In this document: positions 24,145-35,829 of the stretch, one piece after another
Position numbering within the stretch: position 1 is the first letter of the stretch
Layout of the letters: each line of letters opens with the position of its first letter
Source of the DNA: Apiotrichum sp. Y4204
Taxonomy: Eukaryota > Basidiomycota > Tremellomycetes > Trichosporonales > Trichosporonaceae
Reading direction: 5' to 3'
NCBI GenBank assembly: GCA_025531455.1
Contig: JAMYHL010000006.1
Coordinates: 434,001 to 498,000, forward strand
Length of the DNA stretch: 64,000 bases
Translations under genes and position numbers: made by a program
Notes under the pieces: model-generated
The model's input: the letters and a program-made list of their open reading frames with translations, nothing else
The model's database searches: none
What the model was told of the DNA's origin: nothing

Positions 24145-25592
24145 TTAGAAAAATGCGTCGGTTCGGAACACGCGGCGCTGGGGCTTGCCCTCGCCGTCGA
24201 ACGAGTCTGACCGGCTGCGCATCGGCGTGGCTGATCGTGAGACGTTTGCGCGTTGGTACGAGCTGACGCGCGACTCGAAAAAGTTGGCTTTGCCTTGCAG
24301 CGAGATGAGCTCCATCCAGTCGAAGGGATTGGTTGCGTTGTAGATCTTCTCATATCCCAGTGCGACGACAAGGCGGTCAGCGACGAATTCCATGTACTGG
24401 CACATGGACTGCTGTGTCAGTTGAGGCGACTGCAGCAGCAACTCACCGCTGCGTTGATACCGATAAGCGCACATGGGAGCGCGTCTGTCAGGAACTCCTT
24501 CTCTATTTCAACCGCTTCGGTCACGATGGTGTAGACTTCCTCGTCAGAGCAGCGGTGCTTGAGATGCCCATAGAGGAGGCACGCAAAGTCGGTGTGAATA
24601 CCCTCATCTCGAGAGATAAGCTCATTCGAGAATGTAAGGCCACGCATGAGACCGCGCTTCTTGAGCCAGAAGATGGCAGCAAATGATCCCGAGAAGAAGA
24701 TGCCCTCCACACACGCAAAGGCGATCAGTCTAGTGCGGAACGGCATGTCGTTCGTGATGTACTTGAGCGCCCAGTCGGCCTTCTTTCGAATACATGGGAC
24801 TGATTGTCAGCTGTCATGGCAAATTAACCAACTCACTCTTCTCCATGCCCTTGAACAGAAAATCCTTTTCCGCCGAGTCCTGCACATAGGTCTCGATGAG
24901 GAGACTGTAGGTCTCTGCGTGGACCTGCTCAATCATAGTTTGGAATGCGTAGAACGCACGCGCTTCGGCAGCTTGAACCTCGAGCGCAAACTTCTCAATC
25001 AAGTTCTCCCCCACAATCCCATCCGAGGACGCAAAGAAGGCAAGAATGCGGAGGATGAAGAATCGCTCATTGTCGTTTAACTTCTCTTGCCAATCGTACA
25101 GGTCACCAGCGAGATCTAGTTCCTCGGCCGTCCAGAAGCTCGCCTGCGCCTGCTTGTACGCGGTCCAAATCTATCACCGTTAGACATGACGAAACCCAGG
25201 GACGAGTGACTCACCTCGTGATACTTGATAGGAAACAGCACAAACCGATCATCCGTTTCTCGCAGGATGTCTTCATCCTCCTCCTCGGGGAATCTCCGCT
25301 CCTTGATGCTCAGCTTGGCCAACGCATCGACCGGTGGCGAATTTGGTGCTCCTCGCGGGGTCTTGGGGCTTCCCCCAACCGTATTATGCACGCCGCTGCT
25401 ACTCCGCTGCTTCATCGCCACCGGATTGTCGTAAATAGTGCGGTACTGGTCCATGCTCGCCACTGCCTCAGGGTTCTCCTCTAAACTCGAGCCAGGGGAA
25501 CATGAGGCGGATGTCGACCGGGATGCTGACCGAGATGTGGATGACTGCAGTTCGCGGAAGGCCATGACCGGCACTTCCAGCTTGAGAGTCAT
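24145..25592 (-). CDS. RNR2: Ribonucleotide reductase small subunit (R2)
   Basis: Four exons (25592-25215, 25170-24837, 24799-24447, 24408-24145) give 442 aa. The first 110 residues are a Ser/Pro-rich extension. The ferritin-like R2 core follows: [27 protein letters not shown], the splice-restored [36 protein letters not shown] and [15 protein letters not shown], which supply the di-iron ligands and radical tyrosine. [19 protein letters not shown] is also typical. The C-terminus ends FRTDAFF, the tail that should bind the R1 subunit. Known role: deoxynucleotide synthesis. It is divergent from the IF-2 gene. Confidence 0.95.
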
Positions 25593-26124
25593 ACCGGGAG
25601 GAAATGGCAGGACACCAATGTGATCGGGTTTGATGTTATCTCGCGCGGTGATGTTCGGTGGCGAGAAGAGCGCACAGGCGAATGATAGGGGTCCTCAATC
25701 TGCGAGATGCGTATATGCAATGAAGTGAGATGGATGATGTGAATGACGATGGCGACAACGACAGCGGCGAGGGGGATGTTGTTGCTGTCATGCTGTTGCT
25801 TATTACTCTCCCGCCACCGACACCCACCAAAGGACAGGGGGGTGGAGAACAGCAGATTTTCTAGAAATACAGTCAACCTCCAGTCAACCATCGTCATCAT
25901 ATCATAATCTCAGGCGAATGCCACATGGAATCACGTAACAAGACCGGAGCAAAGTGTCACGTGACTGGGCCCTCCATTCCTGATTCCTCTCTTGCTTGAG
26001 GAAAGTTCGGGTCCAGCCGTTTGTGTTTCGTGTCTCTCTCTCCCTCCACTTTTTCCCACCCAAAAGATCCCAGATCGGAGCTCAAAGCTCTGGCTAGCAC
26101 ATCGTCACTACACGGCCGCCAGCA
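25593..26124. promoter_or_regulatory. Divergent promoter RNR2 / mitochondrial IF-2
   Basis: A 532-bp spacer between opposite start codons. It contains the palindrome TCACGTGA (25957-25964). I did not find an ACGCGT element, which often marks S-phase genes. Confidence 0.5.
25957..25964. promoter_or_regulatory. TCACGTGA E-box palindrome
   Basis: Perfect 8-bp palindrome with a CACGTG core, the site type bound by bHLH factors such as Cbf1. It is about 160 bp upstream of the IF-2 start. Function is inferred from motif only. Confidence 0.4.
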
Positions 26125-29065
26125 ATGAGCACAACGATCCTCCGCTGCGCGCGGTGTCCCGCCCTAGGAGCGCGCTTGACGCTTGCGCCCCCGCACAGCC
26201 GGTATCTCACAGCGTCGGCGCTCATCCGCGACAAGCTCCCGACCACGAATTGGGGCGCTCCCGGCGGCCAGGCGGCTGTCCCCCCCGCGCGCAACTGGGG
26301 CGCAGCAGCACCACCACAGAAGCAGGGAAACGAGGGTGGAGCGCGTGGTAACCGAGGACAGGGCGGCCAGCGTCAGCGTCAGCCGCGTGCCGACCGCGGC
26401 GAGCGCAGCGACCGGAACGAAGGCGGAGACCGTGGAGAGCGCGGGGGCGGCGAGCGCGGAAACAGGGGCGGACCTCGGGAACGCCGGCCGCGCGGTGCAG
26501 GCGACGGTGGACGCGGAGGAGGTGGAGACCGCGCGCCCCGCCAGTCATGGGGTATGCGTGATCCTGCAACCCGCGATAGGACTCCAGCTGCGCCGGCGAC
26601 CGAGTGGACGCGCAAGTCGCCTCCGCATGCGCAGGCGGCAACCGGGGGCGCGGAGCCGGAAGCAAGCGCGCAGCGTCCTCGTTCTGGGGAGGTCGAGGAA
26701 TTTGTGAAACTCCCGTCTGACACCGAGGTCTGGGATACTCGCGGTGGCCGTCGGGGTCGCGACGAAGATGATCGGCCTGGACGCCGGCATGGGCGTGAGT
26801 CGCGTTCGCTCCTGCACACTCCTGAAGGCGACTACCTCCCGCCGGCGCACCACCACTCGACGAAGCGCGGAAAGGACCGGGGCAGCAAGCGCGACCGCGA
26901 GCAGCGTGAGCGCGCATGGGTCGTCGATGACGACGCGGCCCTCCAGGCTGCCCGCGACGAGTACCTTCGCATGCAGGCTGACAAGGCACGCAAGGCGGCG
27001 GACAAGGCGAAGAAGGAGGCTGCGGCAGCAAAATCGAAACGTGCGGCTGTTGAGAAGGACGTGTTCATCCCCGAGAACATCAGTGTCGCTCAGCTGGCGG
27101 AGAAGTTTGGCGTCAAGGCGGTCCGCCTCATGCGCAAGATGCAGCAACTCGGCATGGAGGAGAGCCAGTGTCGCTCGGACTACTGTGAGTTGTGACCGAG
27201 ATGGCATGCTAACGGCAGTGCTCAACTCGGAGGACTCGAGTAATCTCGCTCTCGAGTACAACCTGAACCCCATTATCGATACAGAGAAGTCCTTTGACAT
27301 CTACCCTGAACCTGAGAGTGAGGCAGAGCTCGCAAAGTGCCCGTTGCGCCCACCAGTTGTCACCATCATGGGCCACGTCGATCACGGCAAGACAACTCTC
27401 CTGGACTCGTTGCGTAGCACATCGGTTGCTGCTGGTGAGGCAGGTGGTATCACTCAGCACATCGCGGCATTCTCCGTCCCATTGAGCTCGATTCTTCCGT
27501 CCGATGCTCCGCCAACCGATGCCACCATCACCTTCCTTGACACCCCGGGTCATGCTGCCTTCACCAACATGCGCGCACGTGGTGCCTCTGTCACAGATCT
27601 CGTCGTACTTGTTGTGGCTGCTGATGACGGCGTCATGCCCCAGACCAAGGAGGTTATCGAGCTGGTCAAGTCGGCAGGTGACACTGTTGGTTTGGTCGTC
27701 GCGATCAACAAGTGCGACAAGCCACAGATTGATGTCGACCGTGTCAAGTCCGGTCTTGGCGCGGAGGGTCTCATTCTCGAGGAGGACGGAGGTGAAATCC
27801 CGTCGGTTCGCGTTTCGGGTCTGACAAAAATGGGTCTTGACGATTTGGTTGAGACCCTTTCTACTCTGGCCGAGCTGCGCGACCTGCGTGCTCGTGAATC
27901 CGGAAAGGCCGAGGGCTACGTACTCGAATCACACGTCGACAAGGGTCAAGGCGTCGTCTCAACGGTTCTTGTCTCGCGTGGTACCCTTCGCACAGGAGCC
28001 TCACTTGTCGCTGGCCAGACCTGGGCACGTGTGCGTACAATGTTCGACTCTACTGGCCGCGAGATCACTTCCGCCGGTCCTGGTACACCCGTCACCATCA
28101 CTGGTTGGAGGGATGTCCCAGTTGCTGGTGACCAAATGCTGGAGGCGGTCAACGGCGAGGAAGATGCCAAGAAGGCCATCGACAACCGTATTCGGGACGC
28201 CGAACGCAAGGCACTGGCTGCGGACGCAGTGCAGATCAACGCCCGGCGACAGGAGGACCGCGCCCGTGCTGCCGTTGAAGCCGCCGAGATTCAGGCCGCC
28301 AAGGCCGCTGGCAAGAACATCACCCATCTTCTGCACGACCAGCGCCGCGTCGCCGACCAGCGCGGCGGCGACAAGAAGGAGCTCCGACTCGTGATCAAGG
28401 GTGATGTGAGCGGCACGGTTGAGGCGGTGGTTGGCTCGCTGAGCCCGATCGGAAACGCAGAGGCTGGAGTGAAGATCATTCACACCGGCGTGGGTGACGT
28501 GACTGAGTCGGACATTATGCTCGCCGAGGCGGCGGGAGCGACCATCATCGGTTTCAACGTCGAATGCCCTCGTTCCATCCAGACACTCGCCAACATGTCG
28601 GACGTCCCAGTTATGGTCGACAGTGTCATCTACCGTCTTATCGACTCTGTGCGTGGCAGCGTGGCGGCCCTGCTCCCCCCGAAGGTCGAGTATCGCATCA
28701 CCGGCGAGGCTCTTGTGCAGCAGGTCTTCGAAATCAAGCTGGGCCGCAAGGAGGTAAACGTCATTGCTGGCTGTAAGGTTGGCAACGGCATGATCTCCAA
28801 GTCTGAGGGCGTGCGCGTGTTGCGTGGTCCGGATCGCGAAGTCGTCTACGAAGGTAAGTTTGTAGTTGCTGTGGCAGACCAGGAACTGGAGTTACGAATC
28901 TCACACGAACCAGGCACAATTGAAACTCTCAAGCATGTCAAGAAGGACGTGACAGAAATGCGCAAGGGCACTGAGTGCGGCATCGGTCTCGCCAAGTTCT
29001 CGGACATCAAGGAGGGCGACGAGATTGTGACCTTCCAGAAGATTGAGGTCCCACGCACGTTGTGA
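26125..29065 (+). CDS. IFM1: Mitochondrial translation initiation factor IF-2
   Basis: Three exons (26125-27184, 27219-28853, 28914-29065) give 948 aa. The start MSTTILRCARCPALGARLTL is a plausible mitochondrial presequence. Residues 65-150 are Arg/Gly-rich, followed by a Lys/Ala coiled-coil-like stretch. The IF2_N-like segment ISVAQLAEKFGVKAVRLMRK precedes the GTPase: GHVDHGKTT, DTPGHAAF and NKCDK. IF-2 domains II and III and C-terminal beta barrels follow. Splicing the 60-nt intron 28854-28913 gives VVYEGTIETLKHVKKDVTE as in the family. That intron is a multiple of three and stop-free. Known role: initiator tRNA placement on mitoribosomes. Confidence 0.93.
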
Positions 29066-30293
29066 TCTAATGGAGCGGAGTTGGACCACCACGCGGGTGG
29101 ACGGCCAGGCCATTGGCCCGGTTGCGCCGGGGATCTGGAGTACGTACCCAGTCTCGCCGGATCTCATCGGCCCCAGTCCGGCAGGATTCAGAGATCAGAA
29201 TCTGCATCCCTTCCCTGTGCGAATTGGACCGTTTTGTACACCCCTACACCACTGTTACTGGGATCCTGAGCCTGGAGTTGTTGGATCCATATAAGGCATA
29301 GAGCATACAATACAATGCACATCACACCATCATCTCTCACCCTGTTTCGACCTGGGAGTACGTAACCAACTATCCATGGGGTCTCCATTCTCGCCAGCGG
29401 ATGATCGCGCCACGGTACCGCTTGTTGTCTGCAAAGTTAAACGACTGGTAGCAGGAGATTGTGGTGCCTGTCTCAAGGGGAGGCGTCGTGCGCGTCGTGC
29501 ACATCGTGGCGATGTTTCGTATGGCTCCGCACACTGAGAGAGGAACGATGAGTTGATCGCACTCCCGCGGAAGCAGGACGGCTTCAACGGCTGCAACGGC
29601 CACAACCAGACTTTATGCTTTGCTCTCCGCCGCTCGGACCGTGCTGCCCCCTCGGTCATCGTAACCCTGTTAGCCGGATCTCAAGAGGGGGTCACCGTGC
29701 CAGAACGACTAGCTTGTGCCAAATGATAAAAACAGAGTTAGATTTCGACTGGGCGTCGTAAAAGACACAAGCGGCTGCAAGCTGCAAGCAGCAAGCTATG
29801 TGCGGTCAAGGTGCGCAAGGACAAGCAAGGGCTTGCTGCTGTTGGCGCAGTGGCGGCGGCGTCGGGGCGCGGGGCGGCAGCAACTCTGTTTGTCTCCGAG
29901 TCGTCCAGATCGGGGCCTTGGCCTGGTCGTCACAGTGTCATGTTCGTCGCCGTAACTGTCGTCGCCCTCATTGTACTCGGTGTTGCAAAGCATGCAAACT
30001 ATCGCATATGTTGTCGGAAAGCGACGTCTCTGTGGTGCATTAAGTATTGAGCGTTCGTTGTACATTGTGCATTGCATTGCATTGCATGGTGCACTTCCCA
30101 TCCCGCCTCATCTCTCCCCTTCGCTTCGCGAGATCGCTACATCTCGATCACTGTGGCGGCCGACATGAGTTGCCGCACTCCCCTCGCCCATCGGCGCAAA
30201 GCGCCTCCTTTTTCCATTCTCTCCATCGCTCCTTCTCCGTGTCCCTCCCCCGCTCCCTCCCCCGGCCCGCGACGACCACCCGCTCCAGCGACG
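29066..30293. other. Intergenic region, promoter of SGNH hydrolase gene
   Basis: A 1.2-kb spacer. A minus-strand open stretch at about 29370-29590 has gene-like codon use (see findings) but no start or family. A short (GCATT) repeat lies at 30069-30087. The last 150 bp before 30294 are C/T-rich, as in a leader. Confidence 0.4.
30069..30087. repeat. (GCATT)n short tandem repeat
   Basis: Just under four copies of the pentamer GCATT in tandem in the upstream region of the SGNH gene. Confidence 0.7.
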
Positions 30294-32900
30294 ATGGCCC
30301 TCCGCCTGTCGGTGCGCGGTGCGCTCCTCTGGGCTATGCTGCTGGTCCTCACTCTCGCAATGATAGCGCTCCAGCTCGACTCGGACACGGGGCTCAACCT
30401 CGACCTCAACCTCGACCTCGGACGCGACCCCCGCGACCGCAACGACCACGCACAGCTGCACCAGCCCATGCCCCACGAGCTTGGCGATTTCGCGCTCGGC
30501 AACATACCCCCACAGTACCCATCAACCGGCATACGCTGGGCAAAGTGGCGCGTAGGCGCTGGCGATACCCCGGACGAGGCCGTGCGCCGCCGCTGGGAAC
30601 TCGCGCGCGCAACTCAGTATGCTGGCACGGGCGCGCGTATCCAGCGCTTCCTCGAGAAAGCTAGGCGCGGCGAGCCGTTCACCGTCGCGACGCTCGGAGG
30701 CAGTGGTGAGTGATTTGGCTCGGAGCTTGATACTTTCCTCCAGCAGCTGCTGGTGTGGGTTGCCAATTGTTTGTCTCCCAGCCCCGATCAGGTGTGCTGT
30801 GGGAGTTGCCGTTCACACAGCCAAACTGTTCTCCGCTGCGCGGTTCATTATGAACGTGCATGCAGCTGCATCGCCCCGCGGATGCCTTTGTGTGCGATGC
30901 GATGGTCACTCGCCTGCACATACATGTGTTCCTGAGGCGGAAATAAGAGACTGGCACGCGACCCCTTCACCTCCAGCTTTCTCCTCCCCTCATCCCGCTC
31001 CTGCATGATCCTGCACATACCCTGCATCGCACATCCTGACATGCAGTATCCAAGGGCCGCGGCCTCCGCCCCGCAGAGCCCGGCACGCGACCCCCGGACG
31101 CGATCGGCGCCGACACGCTGTACTCAAAAGAGAACCTCCACATGCTCATCTTTGAGTGGCTCAACGCGACGTTTCCCCACCCCCAGAACCGCTTCGTCAA
31201 CGGCGCGCAGGGCGGCGTCGGCGCAGGATACTTTGCATGGTGCTTTAGTGAGTAGTCATGGGATGCTGGGAAGCTGGAGATTTGCGGCTCTGGCGGCGAT
31301 CTTGGGGGATCTGGCAATCTAGCCCTACTTTTGAGTGATCGAGAAAGGGGGGTATGGCCTAGCCAAATGGGGATTGCCAAGTGGACGCCGATCTTGTGAC
31401 AAGGGCTAGCGATCGACAAGCCTGGCGCTAGTTGCGCCCTCCGAGACAGGCCCCTGGTCCAGAATACTGACGCGTTTCCAGAGGAACACATCGACGAGCA
31501 CCCTGACCTTGTCCTGCTCGAACTCGGCATCAACGACCTGAACAGCATCAATGTCGCCTCAAGCTACGAGCACCTCGTGCGTTCCGTGCTTGAGCTTGAC
31601 TCGTCCCCGGCAATGATCAACATTGAGTAAGTGGCCTTACAGGGTGTTGGGGTCTTGGCAGTGCTGTAAACTGTGTACCTAACGCTCAGGACGTTCACCA
31701 CCCTCTTCCCTGCGTTGCAGTCTAGCTCCGCTCTGCACGGCGACATACTCGCATATTACGACGTCCCCTCCTTTGGCATTCGTGATATTCTCCTCCCGCG
31801 CATCCTCGCGGACCCGGACACACAGCTGCCCCGCTGGTTCCGTACCGGCGGGGATGTCAAGCTGGGCGACCACAAGGTGCGCGAATGGGGTGGGGTGCCC
31901 GTTGACCTGATGCACGTAAGTAGGGTCTTGTTGTGGTTTTGGAAGACTGTTTTGACACGCTCAGATCTCCGCCAAGGGACACGCACTTGCCGCAGGGCTA
32001 GTCATCAACTACCTCTCGACACAGCTAGCGCTCATCGCGCCGTCGGGGTGGTCGAGGCTTGCCCCAGGGCGTCACCGCATGGCACGCGTCTACAGTGTGC
32101 CCGGCACGTCTCTCACCCAATCGTTTACACCGGGCGACCTGCCGGAGAAACGCTCGCCCATGTGCCGCTCCATGATCTCTGGGCGCCGCCACAACCGCAT
32201 CTCCGGCACGGACTCGGCGTCCGACAAACCGGAGGATTTGGTCCAGGGACTAGTGTTGAACAACACCTCGCACGGATGGGAGAACTGGTCGTGGGACGAG
32301 AAGCATTATGTCGTTGCGCGCGTACCCGGCTCGTTGGCCATCTTCGATTTTGTTACCTCTGAGGGCGAAGAGCCCACCTCGGCCGACAAAGAAGTCTATC
32401 CCGACCCGCTGGACGTGTACGAGCCAGAACGCGAGGACCAGCTGCCAGCTTCCGAGAATCCGTCACAGACGAAGCGGGATCAGAACGTTGAAGACGCAGA
32501 TTCACAGATCATCTTCGCGAAAGATACCGATTCTACGCCGCCGCGCCTGTTTGGCCGGCGTGGACTCTTTGCCCGGAGAACAACCAAGCAGGCGCCCGCA
32601 GCCGCCGCTCTGAAGCGCGTGGGTAAGAAGGGCGGAAGGGGAGGGACAGTGTCAGTCGGATACCTCCGCTCAGCCACCTACGGGCTCGGGAGTGTTTTCT
32701 GCTGGGTCGACGGCAATGTGGAGGGCGGCAAGCGGTTCGACGGGTACTGGACCATCAAGGAGCGCAATATGGGCATTGTGGACCCCGTCGCAACGGGCCT
32801 CAAGCCCGGGAGGCACACGCTGTCGTGCAAACTCCTGCCCGACTCGCTCGACCCGCTGGGCAGGAAGGAGTTCCGCCTCTTCTCCATCATGCACGACTAG
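30294..32900 (+). CDS. Membrane-anchored SGNH/GDSL-type hydrolase
   Basis: Five exons (30294-30705, 31047-31247, 31482-31626, 31690-31915, 31965-32900) give 639 aa. A type II signal anchor ALLWAMLLVLTLAMIALQL lies at residues 10-28, so the enzyme probably faces the Golgi lumen or cell surface. SGNH blocks: the first splice makes GGSVSKGRG (nucleophile Ser), NGAQGGVGAGY (block II), ELGINDLN (block III Asn) and DLMHISAKGH (Asp/His, block V). A C-terminal beta-rich domain has an internal low-complexity insert (about residues 440-510). Esterase or acetyl-transfer action on surface glycans is a reasonable inference, but the substrate is unknown. Confidence 0.8.
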
Positions 32901-33029
32901 ATTGGAGCTGCGATCTGAAGTGGCCAAGGCGGAGGCGTCCCAGGACAGTTGGCCCGTGTTGTACATTTATAGCATACAATAATATGGTATCCACGCGTGA
33001 TGTCGTGTCTTATCTTGTCTATCTACATT

Positions 33030-35524
33030 CTACTTCCAATTCTCGGCAACACGCACGCCGACAAGGCGGACGATCTCCCCTACACGCCGCGCACGTTCGC
33101 TCCCCGCCGGTGGTGGCAACTCGCCGGCCTCGGCACGCGGGAACGGTATGCCCGCGACGTCAGCGAGCATGGTGCGGAGAACGCGCGCGTCGCGGTAGAT
33201 GGCGCGCAGCCCGAGCGGACGCGCCCGCGACAGCGCGACGTCAGCGTACCGTGCCGCGGCCCTGTAGGGCATTACAACTTCCGCTTGGCCCTGGGCTTCC
33301 GCATCCATCGCCATAGCAGCCTGGGCCTTGGCGCGGATGAGCGCTGCGCGCGCGATGTCGACGGGCCCAAGCTGGTCCCATACGCGCGCGACCTCGGCCT
33401 CGGCCTTGACGGGCAGGTTCATCGCGAGGAGAGTCTCTGCAAAGAGCAGGGTCGCGCGTGCGTACAGCGGCCAGAGGCCGAGCGCGCCCGCTAGCTGAAG
33501 CGCGGAGAGCACGTCGGGAAGCACGAGGTGTGCTGGCGCGTGTGCGGCGAGAAGTGGCTCAGCGCGGCGCAGCGCCGATGTCACTTCGCCGTGGGCGAAG
33601 ATGATGCCCTTTGCGCGCGAGGATGGGGGAGACTCGGGGTCGTATGCTTCGCGTACTGGACCGCCCGGGCCGACGCGCAACAGTGCCGAGCCGCGCAGGC
33701 CGGAGATTACGCCCAGTGCGGAGCCGTCGCCTTCCTGCTGAGCTACGCGTTCTAGGAGGTCCCACACACCGCTTGCCCAGCGGCGGTAGCACAGCGCGTT
33801 CATCGCGTCCACTGTTGAGCCGTCTAGGACGAGAGCCAGCGCCTCGTCGGTCTTGCCCTGGTCGCATAACTGGTGTCAGTTAAGCTTCGGGAGTAGACTC
33901 ACTCTGTCAGCGCGTATGAGCACCATCTCCATACGCGTCTCGTCATCAAGATCCGGCGATGTGAATGACATGTCCTCGTGCAGCGCAGCAAGCGTGTCCG
34001 AGCCTGAGAGTTAGCGCCATTATCAGCCGATAACTCACCCAGCATTGTCCACAGGCCGGCCTGCACACTGTGCCACACGGCAGGGCTCAGGTGCGGTTCC
34101 GGGAGGCCCTCGGGGCGTTCAGGCTGGCTGCCATCCACGACAGGCATGTAGCTGTAGCTGAGAGCGGTGTATACGCGGCGGAACGCAACGTGCACGGGCT
34201 CGCCGAGGTCAACGGCAGCCTTGACGCTCCACACCTCATCCGCGGGCATCGTGTTCCGCTGCAGGCGGTCGTGTGACAATGGCGTCTCCTTGACCTGCGG
34301 CACCTGGAATCCAGGCCAGGCGGCCGACTCGAGCTCCATCTTGATGCGATACTCGAGCTGAGTGCATTTGTGGACACAGGTGCGGTCGCCGGAACGCCGG
34401 GCATGCCGGATCGCGCTCTCTACCGCTTCGAGCGCGCTCTCAAGACCACCAGTATTGTAGTGGAATGTGGCGATGTTAAGGAGCGTGTGCTGGTGCATCC
34501 CGCGATCCATCTCCGCGAGCTGGAAGTCGTAGAATCGGCGGAGGGAAGACAGTGCAGTAGCGTAGTCGCCTGACGCTACGGCATCCTGAAACTGCGACAT
34601 CGCTTCAATGTTCTCCTTCAATGCGCCGCGCTGAACGCGCTCACCTGAGGGTTAGCGACGAAAGCCTGCATAACCCACGGTTGAGAGTCCACATGAGCGG
34701 GACATCCTTGCCCATGTTCTGTCCGCACCAGTCGCCGACGCACGCGGCGAGTACGTGTGTCTCGTCAAACGAGAGCTTGCGCAGCGCAATCACCACTTTG
34801 CGGAAGAAGAGCCCAAGTGGCGATCGACGTTCTATCGGCTCGACACCCTCGAGCTCCTCCTCGTGTTCGTTGATGCGATTGCGAATCTCGCGTTCAATTG
34901 CTGCGGTTAGAGGGTTCAAAAATGGTTGCTCACTGTCCACAAAAACGCAGGCCTTGTTCATATCCGCAAAATGTGCCTTCTGCGCTCGTCAGCTGATGTA
35001 CTACCGAGTCAGCTACGCGCTCTCACTCACAAACGCGTCCATCCAGCTGTGGAACTCGGCCGCGGTCTCGAGGTCGAGCGGCACCGACTGGCTGCGCCCG
35101 CGCCGGCGCGTGATCAGGCGCGCGACCTCGTGTGCCTCCCGGCGTATCAGGCGGTCCGTCTCCGCCTGGAGCGCGGAGAACGTCGCGGGTGTGGGGTTGA
35201 CCTGGCGTCAGTGATGAGCGCTGGATTATGAACAGAAGAACGACAGCAGCGATCAGATCAATACATGACACTGAGCATGCCTGCCAGCCCGTCCACTCTG
35301 TCACTTACCTCGAACGCTTCGCGCGCAACGACGTCGAGAATGGCAGCGAGGAACCCGGGCGAGTAGTACCCCTTCGGAATGCCCTGGTCGCTCATGGGCG
35401 TTGCGCACACGACTAGCCAGGCGAGCGCCAGCTTGAGCGGCATCCCGCCGTCGGGCAGCTTGACCACCGCCGGGTACGACGGTATATCCTTTGGTCTGCG
35501 GGATGCGAGTGGCGTGGTAAACAT
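33030..35524 (-). CDS. APC5: Anaphase-promoting complex subunit 5
   Basis: Seven exons (35524-35309, 35201-35031, 34979-34934, 34900-34679, 34644-34039, 34003-33903, 33869-33030) give 733 aa. N-terminal conserved helices include ETAAEFHSWMDAFKAHF and SPLGLFFRKVVIALRKLSFDE. The diagnostic APC5 TPR block reads QHTLLNIATFHYNTGGLESA followed by LEAVESAIRHARRSGD. The rest is helical TPR-like sequence. Known role: scaffold subunit of the APC/C ubiquitin ligase in mitotic exit. The 33-nt intron 34901-34933 has no stop in frame and would add 11 residues if retained. The stop codon lies 130 bp from the SGNH gene 3' end (convergent). Confidence 0.8.
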
Positions 35525-35829
35525 CGGGTGTGGTGGGTGGTGGTGTTGGTGGTGGTGATGACAGCAGATTGTGACCTTTGTGTGTGTGTCAACAATGGAA
35601 ACCAAACAAAATTAAGTCCGCGCTCCTCTGGCACGGCAGCCAGCGGCACCCGAAACGGTGGCCTGGCTGGGACGACTGATGACGACAGCACGCCTCTGCT
35701 GCTCGTATGAGTGGCGCCCTGGCCGGTCGGCTACGAGAAATGTCCACGCTCCCGTGTCCGTGTCATCCTTTTTTTTCGCTGCCGTCGTCGTTTCCATTTC
35801 CATCTCATTTCCATCATCTCCAGCCTTGC
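35525..35829. promoter_or_regulatory. Bidirectional promoter APC5 / lipase
   Basis: 305 bp between divergent starts. On the lipase side it contains a T-run and C/T-rich leader (35768-35829). On the APC5 side it contains a GT-repeat-like patch. Confidence 0.45.
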
